The position numbers and the translations under genes were made by a program. This document shows, piece by piece, positions 1-11,631 of a stretch of 64,000 nt of DNA. The notes under the pieces were generated by a model. That model ran no database searches. It was not told the DNA's origin and worked only from the letters and a program-made list of their open reading frames with translations. The DNA comes from Gnetum montanum (taxonomy: Eukaryota; Streptophyta; Gnetopsida; Gnetales; Gnetaceae). The DNA lies in the NCBI GenBank assembly GCA_015680685.1, contig MNCI01022074.1:510505-574504 (forward strand), given 5' to 3'. Numbering within the stretch: position 1 is the first letter of the stretch; each line of letters starts with the position of its first letter.

Positions 1-3000
1 ATTTAAAAGGGATGGAAAAACTACAAAGCTAGTAAGTTGGTTAGTGTTTCTAGTATCAGTTGGGTGGCTTGTGTCCTTGCCATGAGGTGTTAGTCTCATG
101 AGCCTTATGGTTTTACTTAACAGAAGTAGGAGTAGTTACCCACTAGTTTTTCTTACACTTGACTAACTCTCATTGTTGAGTAATTAACCTAAAGACTTGA
201 ATACTTTTCAAGTTTACTTCATCATCCTTAGGTCTTGATTCTTATTGAATTTATCTAAGGAATATCATGAAAGCATTTACTATTCTATTGCAAATTAATA
301 GTATTAGCGCACTCGTTTCTAATTTGGAAAATATTATATTATAACATAACATAACATAATGTAATAGAACACTATTACTCTTTCATACTTCTTTATAAAT
401 GTCATAGACTTAGTTTTGATTTCAATATAGAAAATAATTATGATAACATAATTTAATATCAACATTTGGATAGAATGGTTGATTCATCCAAAAGAAAGAA
501 AAAGTTTGATAGGTGCAAGCTATCACCTAAAGCATGAGTCATAGTAAAACTTTCTATCATTGACTCCAAGAGAAGTTATCTCATATAATGGCATTCATTA
601 TGATAGTTGGGGATGTTCTAAACAAGTATTAGATAAAACAAATGTGGAGGATCATCATGTTAATCTATTATTTACATTATGATATTTCTCTATCCATGCT
701 TGAAATCAATTCTACCTATGGGAGCAAGTAGTCACAGCTCAAAAGGTTGGTTGACATTGGTGGATTGATTAGAAATTGCTCAAAGATAGTAGAGTAGCAC
801 ATTTGATTAAGAGACTTAAACATTTTCATTTATTATACTTCTTTACTATTCTTAGGTAGTAGGTAGTGAGTAGTTAGATAGCACATAGGTCCTTGTTGAA
901 TAGTGGTGCTTCACTTGATTGACTATCATCTCTTATTCAAGGAAAAAATTTTGTTTTTCACTCATACGTATCATTGGTCAATGGTTTATTTCTTGCTTCT
1001 ACTATTACTAGTATTTTACAATCATCCCTTCATTAGATTTCATAGCAATGGTATGAAGTGCATGCATTAAATTATGTCTGAGCATAAATCGCCTCCAATT
1101 ACACCAATAATGTAAGCCTTCCAATCCAAATATAAATAGATACTCACCAATATGAAAGTAGGAACATGTGTTCACATCCATCAAAAGAATAGCTTCATGT
1201 TCATTGATTACAACAGTGATCTAGACCTTCCAAATCTCTTTTAATGAATCACATTAAGTGATACATTACAGTAAGGATGTTACAATGATCTCAATCAATG
1301 TTTGTAATTCATTAAGTTGGAAAACACCAACTAGATCCTCATGACTTCATTCATGGTATATTTCCTATCATTCAATCTTATGCATTTTGATAGTAGACTC
1401 TAGCCTATTAAACATTATAACTAATCCTATACTAACCTCTCCCTATTTTTGTTTAGGAGACTAGCCTTACTATTGATAGAACAGATAATGATAAATTCTC
1501 TAGCTTTTGAACAATGGTGTACAGGATGTAGTTGTCTCCTTAGCCCCATCCCCATATTACTAATAGAGTAAGTAGTAAACACACTTTGCACTAATCATAA
1601 CTTAAGGCTTGTTCTTAAAACTTTAATAATGTTACTCTTGAAATGAAACATCCCATGTTACTCCTTAAATAAAAATTTAAAGTACAAAATACCCCTAATA
1701 ACTAATGGTTTGTGAATAATTTATTTAAATTAACCTAAACATAAAAAGTAACCCACAATCAAATATATTGCATATGCAATTGCAATTTTTGTATCTACAT
1801 ATTCACTCTCAACCTTTGAAATTCTATCATGCTTTAAGATCTAATTCCTATGCTTGTAAACTATGCAATTCTATCACACTACCGATTAAATCTGCTCTCT
1901 AAAGTTCAATGCAAATTTATCACACTATAGAAGACCACTAATTACAAATATGATTTAGGTATGTCTTGTAATCTTTCAAATAATTATTTTTAGAAAATTA
2001 AGGATTTTACAATTTCTAATCTAAGGATTTACAAGAAAATTAGGATTTTATAGCATTTACAAAATGAGTATTTTTGTTTAATGATTTTGAATGAAACTAC
2101 TGTTAAAAATTTTGGAGAATTATTTTCAAGAATCTATGGACTTAGGATTTTGTAATATTCATAAAATGATGTTTTACCATTTAAAAATTTTAAACAAAAT
2201 TTCTATTGAAAATTATATGATCTAATTTTTCAATGATATTTTCTTTAGAATTTTATTTTTTTTTTTTGAAAATTTCATGTAATGACTTCTATTTGTAAGT
2301 TTCTACAATACATGAATGATCAAAATTTGCTATTGAAAATTTTAAAAAATCAATTTCAAAAATTTTAGGAACTAGAATTTTGCAACATTTACAAAATGAT
2401 ATTTTTCCATTTCATAATTTCAAACAAAATTGCTAATGAAAACTATATGATCTAATTTTGCAATATTGATATTTTTTGTAGATAGAAAATATAATTCTAT
2501 GTCTAAGACATATTGTTGAAAAAGCATTTGCAAGCAACATCTCCCCCCCCCCCAACTAACCATGATGTCACTAATGTTCATTGTTATGGAAAAAAGGATT
2601 TTTGAGAGGAGCTCATAAATTTAGATTACTAAATACTAAACCTTGTGACAAGGATCTATTGCAACATCTTGGCCTAATTCATCAAGGCCAAACATAGGGT
2701 TGTCTAATTTCGTATTCAACAAATTCAGCATCATTGAACCTTGCATCCTATCTCTATTTGGCAACTATGTAGCAACATTGTGAAAAGAGTTCTAATTGTC
2801 ATTAGGAAAATGGTTTGTGCCTTCCTCAGAGATCCTCTTATCCTTCTCTTCTAATGATTCTTGGTGACAATACCCAACTATGGGTTTCATTGGACTATAA
2901 ACCATAATATGATCTTTCTTCATGAAAATTCTTTAAAATAACCTATTGCAAGAATGCACCATGTCTACCCTCAAGTTCAACCTGATGAATGAGTTTCATA

Positions 3001-3093
3001 TTCTTCTATATGTAAATATAAACCCTAAATGTAAGACTCAAGAAACCTATTAGGATATTGTCATCAATAGAGAGAAACTCATCAAAGTAGCTT
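1..3093. other. AT-rich intergenic DNA, no recognised gene
   Basis: I see no convincing coding region in this stretch on either strand. It holds a diverged tandem duplication (2000-2480) and a short C homopolymer near 2541-2550. On the minus strand between about 2560 and 3090 short readable pieces resemble the decayed ORF1 of a plant LINE, but without a clear domain I do not call it. Confidence 0.5.
2000..2480. repeat. diverged tandem duplication, about 230-bp unit
   Basis: Two blocks, roughly 2105-2250 and 2336-2480, share the same order of short phrases (for example AAAATGATNTTTTNCCATTT and ATATGATCTAATTTT) about 230 bases apart. The copies differ by many substitutions and small indels, so the duplication is old. 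No coding frame runs through it. Confidence 0.55.
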
Positions 3094-3098
3094 GTCAG

Positions 3099-4049
3099 TG
3101 ATGAGTGGTGAGGTACCCCTACACTCAACCATACGAAATGAGCATCGCACGCATGATTTGGTTGAACTCCGCAGACTAAATTCCTAAACGCCCCATGGAA
3201 CACTTGGGGTTAATCATTTGTTGTCTTCCCAGACTTACTTGTTTTTGTCACGGTGTATGCTTAAGTAAGTCCGAGGTATATGATTTTTTTGGTCTTTTCT
3301 AGTTTTATCTTTTATGCTAAAGTGTGAAGGGTTGAGAGACTAACTAACTCTAACTAAGAACCTAAGTCTAAATTAGCTAGCGTTAGCATCCATTCCCACT
3401 TACTGTACACACCCTGAACTATGCAACTGTGGCCACCAAACGCTAATCATTACTAGGATCACCACACGTAACGCATGTGCTCGAACTAGTCGTACTGAGG
3501 CACCTAACTAGCCTAAGTGTGATGAGCAGCTAATTCCTTGACTAGCCGTACACATCTGTAGATGCTCGTAATCAAGTCATACTCATCCCACGTTCTAGGA
3601 GATAAGGGGGAGAGAATCTAATCGTGATGAGTAGCCGATTCCTTGGTTAGCCGTACACATTCGTCAATGCTCATAACCAAGTCGTACTCATGCCACGCTA
3701 ACAACAGGTAATAAATAACATGTAAGAAAACCTATCCATGTACTGCAAGGATTATCTACAAAGCTCGTCTTTATTTCCGTACACAACTTGCGTTCAGGTA
3801 CAAAGCTGCTCGAATAAAGAATCGTTCACTTGGGGGACTCCACTGTGGGCACATGGAAAATATTCTATCTCTGGGGTGATCAATCCGCCAGAGCTTCGCT
3901 ACTTCTAGCCTAGGATGAGAAATGAGGGGAGTGCCACCTCTTATTTATAGATTTGGCAGTGGACCACGATATCATGTACGTGATATCATAGGGGACGACG
4001 TGATATCGCGATGGTCACGATATTGCATCTGTGATATCGCGTCTCATCA
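3099..4049 (-). repeat. solo LTR of the element A family
   Basis: This 951-bp block is the reverse complement of the LTRs at 4796-5587 and 10804-11631. Read on the minus strand it starts TGATGAG and ends CTCATCA, so the TG...CA ends are complete. It is flanked by an identical 5-bp target duplication, GTCAG, at 3094-3098 and 4050-4054, as expected of a gypsy insertion. No internal region is present, so unequal recombination between two LTRs probably removed it. The U3 part (high coordinates) carries several GATATC-centred motifs upstream of a TATA box. Its orientation is opposite to neighbouring element A, so the two are independent insertions. Confidence 0.93.
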
Positions 4050-4054
4050 GTCAG

Positions 4055-4790
4055 GTTTCTCAACACTCCTTCTAACAAAAATTTGATCAGCAAGCTAGGC
4101 AACCATATTCAAACCACAAAGTACTTAATGATCCTACACATGCTAGGTTTCTCCTTTTTTGCTACTAAAAAATCAAGTTCTCATTTCTCAAATTGCATAA
4201 CAACATTGTTCCATCCTCTAGGAAATCCTTACTTCCATTGTTCACATGTCTAATTTTGAGCCAAATTTGAAAAGAAAGCATTCCTTTCCCCCACCCCCAC
4301 CTCCTAAGAAACATGGTCTACATAGCCATGGAAGGATAAATGAATTTTACTAAAGCCTACATGTCATGAAACAAGGTAGCACTACCTAAAAAAGGTACCG
4401 ACCGAAGCATTCATGAAGCCCTACTCCTAGATTATGAGTGCCTTATCAAAAATGAAGATATTAAAATCCTTCTCAATTTTTTCAAGTTACAAAATTAATA
4501 CCCTTCCTAAAAATATACCCTTTCAAACTCAACTTGATGAAAGCCTTTAAGTATTTCTATAATGAATAGTCCCCTTGCCGCCACACCACCCCCCACCGCC
4601 ACCATCCCCCTCACCCCCATTTAGACCAAATGTCACCAAAGCTCCACTAGATTCAACTATCATAGCAAAAATTATCATTCCACATTAGAGAGGATCCATA
4701 CTTAATAAAATCCTCAAAACCTTTGCACATAACAAAAACATAGACCTTTTTTATTTAAGCCAAAATTAACAATTTCATAATTCCTGCTTC
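4055..4790. other. flanking DNA between solo LTR and element A
   Basis: About 740 bases of host sequence without a recognised gene. It holds low-complexity C-rich runs near 4290-4310 and 4580-4620. It ends in AATGC (4791-4795), the left target duplication of element A. Confidence 0.5.
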
Positions 4791-4795
4791 AATGC

Positions 4796-5587
4796 TTACG
4801 CGATATCACGACCATCATGATATCGCATCCCTCGCGATATCACGTCTTTCCCTGTGATATCATGTATACGATATTGCGGTGTGTCTTCATATCTATAAAT
4901 AAGAGGTGGCTCTCCCTTGTTTCCTCATCCTAGGCTAGACAGTAGGGAAACTCTGGCAGATTGATCACTCCAAAGATAGAATATTTTCCATGTGCCCATA
5001 GTAGGAGTCCCAAAGTGAATGGATCTTTATTCGAGCAGACATTGTACCTGAACACAAGTTTGTGTACGGCAATAAAGACGAGCTTTTTGGATAAACCATG
5101 CAGTACATAAAATAGGCTAATTAGGATTTTATTATTGTTATTTCTTATTTTTTATTTATTGTTTTCTCTCTCTCACCCTTCTCTCCTAGTTAAGTGCCTT
5201 AGTACAACCACTTCGAGCACGTGTGTTACGCTTGGTGATCCTAGCAATGATTAGTGTTTGGTAGCCAAGGTTGCATCGGTTCAGGGTGTGCATGGTAAGT
5301 GGGAACGGATGCTGACGCTAGGTAATTTAGACTTAGTTCATTAGTTAGAGTTAGAAATTAGTTTCTCAACCCTTCACATTGTTAGCATAGGAGACAAAAA
5401 CATAAAAAGATATAAAAATCATATACCTCAGACTTACTTAACCATACACTGTGACAACTACAAGTAAGTCTAGGAAGACAACGAATGATTAACCCTAAGT
5501 GTTCCATGGGGCATGTAGGCACTTAGTCTGCGAAGTTCAACCAGATCGCACATGCTATGCTCGTATTCGTATGGTCACCACTCATCA
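4796..5587 (+). repeat. 5' LTR of element A
   Basis: Matches 10804-11631 over most of its length, with indels in the U3 motif array and a short deletion near its 3' end. It ends CATCA directly before the primer site. The original TG start is missing; the LTR begins TTACGCGATATC right after the target duplication. Confidence 0.92.
4797..4901 (+). promoter_or_regulatory. U3 GATATC array and TATA box of element A
   Basis: Four GATATC or GATATT motifs in palindromic settings such as GCGATATCAC, TGATATCGC and ACGATATTGC lie within about 85 bp, followed by a TATA box (CTATAAATA, 4893-4901). The 3' LTR and the solo LTR carry the same arrangement with different copy number and spacing. Position upstream of TATA suggests an enhancer-type array; the binding factor is unknown. 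Confidence 0.6.
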
Positions 5588-5588
5588 T

Positions 5589-5606
5589 TGGCGCCATTGC
5601 CGGGGA
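5589..5606 (+). other. primer binding site, tRNA-Asp type
   Basis: TGGCGCCATTGCCGGGGA begins one base after the 5' LTR. It is complementary to the 3' end of plant tRNA-Asp (GUC) with a single mismatch (ATT for GTT). Athila-type gypsy elements typically use this primer. Confidence 0.85.
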
Positions 5607-5799
5607 CTAAGTGTTTGTGCGTCAAATAGAACATATGATATCACTCACATTGTTGGGAGCCTAAAAAAACCTTCAATTTAATCAAAAAAAATTATATGAT
5701 GGTAAAATTAGCACACCGATAACAATTTCTTCTTCTAACAAAAGCAACTCATCACCTAGGGATAATACACGAAACAATCGACAATCAAAAACACATAAC

Positions 5800-7850
5800 T
5801 GAAATCAGCCAGGTCCTCAACAATATCGGATAGTCTATACTCATCTTGATGAGTATATTCCAAACTTTACCTTTATCCTCCATCAAGACAAATAGCTATG
5901 ATGGAGAGATTTGCAAGGTAACATCGTGTTACCTCCAGATCGATCAATCCCTAACATGCTCCTCTGTGCCTTGGCACAGATTAGCATGATAGAATTATAT
6001 GCTGAATACGTTGCGAAAGACTTTGACATGAGGGATTATCATCCCACAAAAGCACAATGTATCAGGGACTCATGGCAAGAGAGCCAACATACACTATTGA
6101 AGGGCAAAGGTCTGCACGTCCTTAGCGAAATAGAAGATGATGAACCCATTATAACGGGTTCTCTATCAAATGATGTTCCCCCTCCTAACGATGGTGAGGA
6201 GGTAAGGCATCAAAACGTACAATCAATGATACACAACACTGGTTCTAATCCCCATGAATGCCAACTATTCACAGAGGAAACAACAACTCATGATAAGGAT
6301 GGACACTTAGATCATCATCACGATTGGGGCTACAACAGCTGAAGAGAAGGTAAGAAACATCACCATGGCGATGGTTCCCCTTCTTCTTCTCCTTCATCTC
6401 ATCACTCACCCTCTCCTTCCACATCTGGGCACANNNNNNNNNNNNNNNNNNNNNNNNNNNNNNNNNNNNNNNNNNNNNNNNNNNNNNNNNNNNNNNNNNN
6501 NNNNNNNNNNNNNNNNNNNNNNNNNNNNNNNNNNNNNNNNNNNNNNNNNNNNNNNNNNNNNNNNNNNNNNNNNNNNNNNNNNNNNNNNNNNNNNNNNNNN
6601 NNNNNNNNNNNNNNNNNNNNNNNNNNNNNNNNNNNNNNNNNNNNNNNNNNNNNNNNNNNNNNNNNNNNNNNNNNNNNNNNNNNNNNNNNNNNNNNNNNNN
6701 NNNNNNNNNNNNNNNNNNNNNNNNNNNNNNNNNNNNNNNNNNNNNNNNNNNNNNNNNNNNNNNNNNNNNNNNNNNNNNNNNNNNNNNNNNNNNNNNNNNN
6801 NNNNNNNNNNNNNNNNNNNNNNNNNNNNNNNNNNNNNNNNNNNNNNNNNNNNNNNNNNNNNNNNNNNNNNNNNNNNNNNNNNNNNNNNNNNNNNNNNNNN
6901 NNNNNNNNNNNNNNNNNNNNNNNNNNNNNNNNNNNNNNNNNNNNNNNNNNNNNNNNNNNNNNNNNNNNNNNNNNNNNNNNNNNNNNNNNNNNNNNNNNNN
7001 NNNNNNNNNNNNNNNNNNNNNNNNNNNNNNNNNNNNNNNNNNNNNNNNNNNNNNNNNNNNNNNNNNNNNNNNNNNNNNNNNNNAGGATTTTGTGATGAGG
7101 AGGATGAGTCACCACTCGAAGAGTTGGTGAACCGAAAAACCTTGCCGATTCAAAAATTAACAACAAAAGTATCGGCTAAGGTAAACCAATTGTAGGATTC
7201 CTTAGACTCCAAACCTGAAAGTGTCTTGAAAATCGTAGAAGAGTCTAAGGACAAACGAAGTAGTGACAAAGATAAGACAAAGCAGAGAAATTCAAGCCCT
7301 GCACATAACAAGGGTAAGGGGAAAATTACTATCTCCGATGTAGTTGTGGATTCAGACACAGACGATGACGGTGGATGTGAGATCTAGCAATATGACCATC
7401 CTAAGGGATGTTGTCCAATTATCTCACATCTACATGAGTCTAGGGTGTATGCACTTAATCCGAGACTCAACCAACAACAAACACCCCAAAGGTTACCTTT
7501 TCCTCAAGGTAACCCAAGGCAGTTCCATCAACCACTAACGTACTATCCAAGTGGAACTCCACCATAACCCATCAGATAGCATTAGCAGTGGCAATACTCA
7601 CAATCATGGGGGATGCCACCACCGACACAATAGTACCCTTACTGGCAGCCAAATCCATATGGATATTATGTGCAGTAGCTAGTTTCTCCAAGTGACTCTA
7701 TGGATCACACAACTCCCCAACGTCACTACCAAGTTTGAGGGTACTTCAGGAGGACTCCTTCTCCTTCGGGAGACATTCCACACTCATCCCATCCTCCAAC
7801 TCCATCTGCACCTCTTCCACCTATAGTTCACATACAACCTGCTTCAAAAA
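5800..7850 (+). pseudogene. gag region of element A (decayed)
   Basis: The first recognisable residues (about 5820: YTHLDEYIPNFTFILH) match the start of gag in element C (about 43797). An open stretch of 143 codons follows at 5911-6342, then a Ser/Pro-rich stretch broken by the assembly gap. After the gap the frame resumes as FCDEEDESPLEELVNRK, Lys-rich, and then YDHPKGCCPI...SRVYALNPRLNQ and a Pro/Gln-rich tail, all with counterparts in element C (45190-45760). Gag proteins form the cytoplasmic particle that packages element RNA. Several stops make it non-functional. The part encoding the conserved gag core (around WYQSLEP in element C) falls in the gap. Confidence 0.75.
6434..7083. other. 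assembly gap of 650 N
   Basis: A run of 650 unknown bases inside gag of element A. The equivalent interval in element C, between the Ser/Pro-rich stretch and the FCDEEDE motif, is about 840 bp, so the gap length is of the right order but may be nominal. Confidence 0.98.
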
Positions 7851-8776
7851 TGCAAGGGGAACTCCCTACTCAACCGCAACAATGTAACGCTGCGAGAGCT
7901 ATAAACATTCAACTCGCTGCTGGTTCTGATAACTATAAAAAGAGAATACCCTTCTTCAAAACTAAAAGCCTAGACAAACTCTTACAACAACAAGCGGTTG
8001 AGCCCATGTACACTACTCCACCATCTAAAACTTCGAAGCACCCTTTAGTCCAACAACAGAATTGTACGCATATGGTTATGTTAATGCATACCGTAACCGA
8101 CTGGATCAAGGTAGGCCACCTTCCCAGGAAGCTATCTGACCCTGGGAGTCCCTTAATCTATTTACAAATCACCGGGAATGAACCACATAAGGCTCTTCTT
8201 GACTCAGGTTTCGGAGTCAATTTAATCTCATGAGAAATGTATCAAGCCTGGAACCTGCCCCAACTTAAGAAGAGTAACATCCAACTAGAGCTGGCTGACC
8301 AGTCCATCACCATTCCCTTGGGATTGGTGGAGGACATTATTACCACTATGTGTGGGTGGTCATACCCAGCTGACTTCTTGGTGATAGAAGTTAATAGTGA
8401 CAATGGGGGCTTCCCAATTATAATGGGAATACCATGTCTGAGTACAATACATGTGTACCTAGGGATCCATGATCTTTCCTTACAGATATATAAGGTAAAT
8501 ATTTATGGAAAGATCGAGAAGAAGAAAGTTATGTGCATCACATATAGTGACTCAGAGGGTGATGACATGGAAGAATGTTCAATATCTCTTTCATGTAATC
8601 GGTGTGCCCAAGAAATACAAATACAAAGGTGCTTGTATGTAGAAACCACACCAATAGTAGACACCTCGTGGTTGACAGCTACTAGAAAGAGCAACCCAAT
8701 ATGCATGAAACAAACTGAGGAAACAACTCATGTTAACAATGAAGGCATAGACACATTGGAATATGAGCGTTGCTGA
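7850..8776 (+). pseudogene. protease region of element A
   Basis: Two adjacent open stretches in one frame (7850-8233 and 8237-8776) are separated by a single TGA where element C has a sense codon. The first ends with the retropepsin active-site motif ALLDSGFGVNLIS, and the second continues NIQLELADQSITIPLG and later FPIIMGIPCLS, typical of a gypsy aspartic protease cleaving Gag-Pol. Downstream, a Cys-containing linker (CNRCAQE) has a counterpart in element C at 46735. The frame stops at 8776 just where RT would follow. One stop in 300 codons means this part is less damaged than the corresponding part of element C. Confidence 0.8.
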
Positions 8777-10796
8777 CTTTCACCCCTTAATCTAAGAACA
8801 TCAGTGAGGAGAAGTTGGGCACTTTTATGAAATTCAAATAGACGCTCTTTATTTCGGATCTCTTCCTTGCAATTCAGTCATGGGGAAGATGGCCACCTAT
8901 GCTAATCATTGGAGGCCCTCAGTTCTTTTTAGTTTTTGTTTTACACATTTTTTCTTAACATATTTTTTTTACACATTTTTGTCTTACACGTTTTTGTTTT
9001 ACACATTTTTGTCTTACACATTTTTGTTTTACAAGTTTTCTTTTTACAAATTTCTTTAACTTTTCTTGTTTTTTTTTTTTACAACATCATTACACTTTTC
9101 CAATTTTTTTTTGGTGTGTTTGTGTGTTTTATCCATCCTGTAAGTTTGTCACCCAATAAGTGTTCTTTATGATGGTATGAACTGTTTTCCCATTTGATTG
9201 CTAATGTTTGGTTTTTCCCTTTAAGTTACGATGTTGATACTAAGGTATGTTCTTTTGATATGGCAGGCAATGAATCCACTTCACCCATCCATCCACAAAG
9301 TCTATGGTCTCTCTTAGCTTGGAAATGTTCAGTCCCTTTCTAATAAGAACTTTAACGAATCGGTGACTGGGTACTTCTCAAACTAAGGAAGGACTCAAGG
9401 TTTGAAAAGGGTGTGACTTCCAGGGAACTTGATGCATTTGTGTTGGTTGTTCTCTTGGGTGCTTGGATGTTTTCTTCTTGAGTTTTCTTGCCGTTCTGAT
9501 GTTACCCAATTATCAGAAGCTAAGTTAATAAAAATAAGAATTCTTTGCATGGTGTGGTTCTCATGCATAAAAATATAAAATATGAAAAAAAAAAGAGAAA
9601 GAAAAAAGAAAAAAAAAGAGAAAAGGTGAGAATTCAAAGCACATCCCTTAGACAAAATAATCTCTTGGGCTACAAGCACTGGTTATGGAATGAAAAGTGT
9701 TCCCTCTAACTAAGGCCCTTCTCGCTTCCCCTTCTTTCCTCATTTGCTTCGTTAGAATGGTGGTGGCTCTTTGGAGATGCATTCTTGTTATTCACGTGGA
9801 TGGATTGACCAAATGCATTAATGTGAACTGGATGTGGTTTGTTTGAGGCTGGAGTTGGAATGAGATTTGCCAAGTCACATTAATCGCGAAATCCACAAGG
9901 GTCTGTACACCACCTTGTTCTTGGGATTCCATTACATTCTCTTCTTTCCACACTTCTCTCCACTGTTCACCTTATTGCTAGTTGTATCATTAGTATATAT
10001 TTTGGTAGATACATTGTTTTATTTTTGGTAAATTCTTATGGTTAAGACTTTAACTTTTGTTCCAAAGGAAATTCCCAGAGCCTACAGAATCTTTGAATGT
10101 GGGTTTATTAGGGCATTAAGGGCATGAGCCTGCTTTGGGGAGGACCCACTAGCATTCCTATTTGGTGCATCAGTTAAATTCTTTTCCTTAACATTTTTGC
10201 AATCCATTTTCTTTTGTTCATTTCCATCTTGACATCCATTTCATCGATGTCTTAGTTGTCTCTTTTTCTCCCTCTTTCTTATTCCTTTTCTTTTTCCATT
10301 ATCTCGCTACCGAAGGTTCGCAATTAGTCATGGGGGTACATGGGCCCAATTTTTTCGATTTTCTCCTAACCCCTACACCTTCAGTAGTCATCATTTATAT
10401 ATCTCTAGACCCGTATCAACCATACCACAACCCATCCAATTGATCTTTTACTGAGTCAAGGTATCCATTACATGAAATTCATTTACCCTTGCTAATATAA
10501 GACTGTGTTGTGTCTGTGAATGAGATCGATGATGCACTTACAGATGGACAATGAAAGGTGCAATCTTGGCATTGGCAGCAGCAACACTTCTTTCTTCTCT
10601 CTTCTCTCTTAGCTGGCAAATGAGGCCTAATGTCAATGTAATAAGGTGTTCACCCTTGTTGTCATGAACACCAGTTGTTGAGTCTTGTAATGATGATCCA
10701 TTCACATGTCATCCCATTAGTTTCATTTGAGTCAATAATCCCATATCTTCCTGATATCATTGTAAGGAACTTGAGGATGAGTTTTCATTTAGTCAT
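8777..10796 (+). other. non-coding spacer of element A
   Basis: About 2 kb between protease and the purine tract with no credible frame. It includes a tandem TTTTACACATTTTTG-type array (8936-9050) and an A-rich stretch (9580-9625) followed by TTCAAAGCACA, and all of these have counterparts after integrase in element C (49930-50620). The deletion that removed pol joined protease to this spacer near 8780-8920. Confidence 0.65.
8936..9050 (+). repeat. 15-bp T-rich tandem array
   Basis: About seven imperfect units of TTTTACACATTTTTG occur in a row. A more degenerate version lies at 49940-50030 in element C, so the array belongs to the family rather than to this copy alone. Confidence 0.75.
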
Positions 10797-10803
10797 GGGG
10801 GTA
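10797..10803 (+). other. polypurine tract of element A
   Basis: GGGGGTA directly precedes the TG of the 3' LTR. The same string precedes the 3' LTR of element C (55055-55061). Such a tract primes plus-strand DNA synthesis. Confidence 0.75.
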
Positions 10804-11631
10804 TGATGGGATGTGATATTGCATGGGCTACGATATCGCATCCCTCACGATATCGCGTACACGATATCGCATCTTCCCCTGCAATATCGCATACGCAATA
10901 TCGCGGTGCGCCGTCATATCTATAAATAAGAGGCGGCTATCCCTTGTTTCCTCATCCTAGGCTAGACAGTAGAGAAACTCTGGCAAATTGATCACTCCAG
11001 AGATAGAATATTTTCCATGTGCCTGTAGTAGGAGTCCCAAAGTGAACGGATCTTTATTCGAGCATACATTGTACCTGAACACAAGTTTGTGTATGGCAAT
11101 AAAGACGAGCTTTTTGGATAAACCTTGCAGTACATAGAATAGGCTAATTAGGATTTTATTATTATTATTTCTTATCTGTTATTTACTATTTTTTCTCTCT
11201 CACCCTTCTCTCTTAATTAAGTGCCTCAGTACGACCACTTTGAGCACATGTGTTACACTTGGTGATCCTAGCAATGATTAGTGTTTTGTAGCCAAGGTTG
11301 CATCGGTTCAGGGTGTGTACGATAAGTGGGAACAGATGCTGAAGCTAGGGAATTTAGACTTAGTTAATTAGTTAGAGTTAGAAATTAGTTTCTCAACCCT
11401 TCACATTGTTAGCATAGGAGACAAAAACATAAAAAGATATAAAAATCATATACCTCAGACTTACTTAACCATACACCGTGACAACTACAAGTAAGTCTAG
11501 GAAGACAACAAATGATTAACCCTAAGTGTTCCATGAAGCATGTAGACACTTAGTCTATAGAGTTCAACTGGATCACGCATGCTACGCTCGTATTTGTATG
11601 GTTGAGTGTAGGGGTATCTCTCCACTCATCA
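10804..11631 (+). repeat. 3' LTR of element A
   Basis: An 828-bp LTR from TGATGGGATG to CCACTCATCA, followed by the right target duplication AATGC. It holds about six GATATC-like motifs before the TATA box (CTATAAATAAG near 10920). Confidence 0.93.

Larger units (their letters stand above)
4796..11631 (+). mobile_element. element A: Ty3/gypsy LTR retrotransposon lacking RT, RNase H and integrase
   Basis: A 6.8-kb element in the order 5' LTR, tRNA-Asp primer site, gag, protease, long non-coding spacer, purine tract, 3' LTR. Both flanks carry AATGC (4791-4795 and 11632-11636). Gag, protease, spacer and LTR 3' ends are recognisably related to element C at 42.7-55.9 kb. Between protease (ends about 8776) and the T-rich spacer (from about 8920), where element C has roughly 3 kb of RT, RNase H and integrase, there is only about 140 bp. 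The accessory frame of element C is missing too. It is therefore a deletion derivative that would need enzymes from a relative to move; inference from the comparison of the two copies. The canonical TG at the 5' LTR start has been lost. Confidence 0.9.

Noticed and set aside
3006-3203. 65-codon minus-strand frame
   Set aside because: Runs across the boundary of the solo LTR; the same start recurs at 5499 and 11526 because it is LTR sequence.
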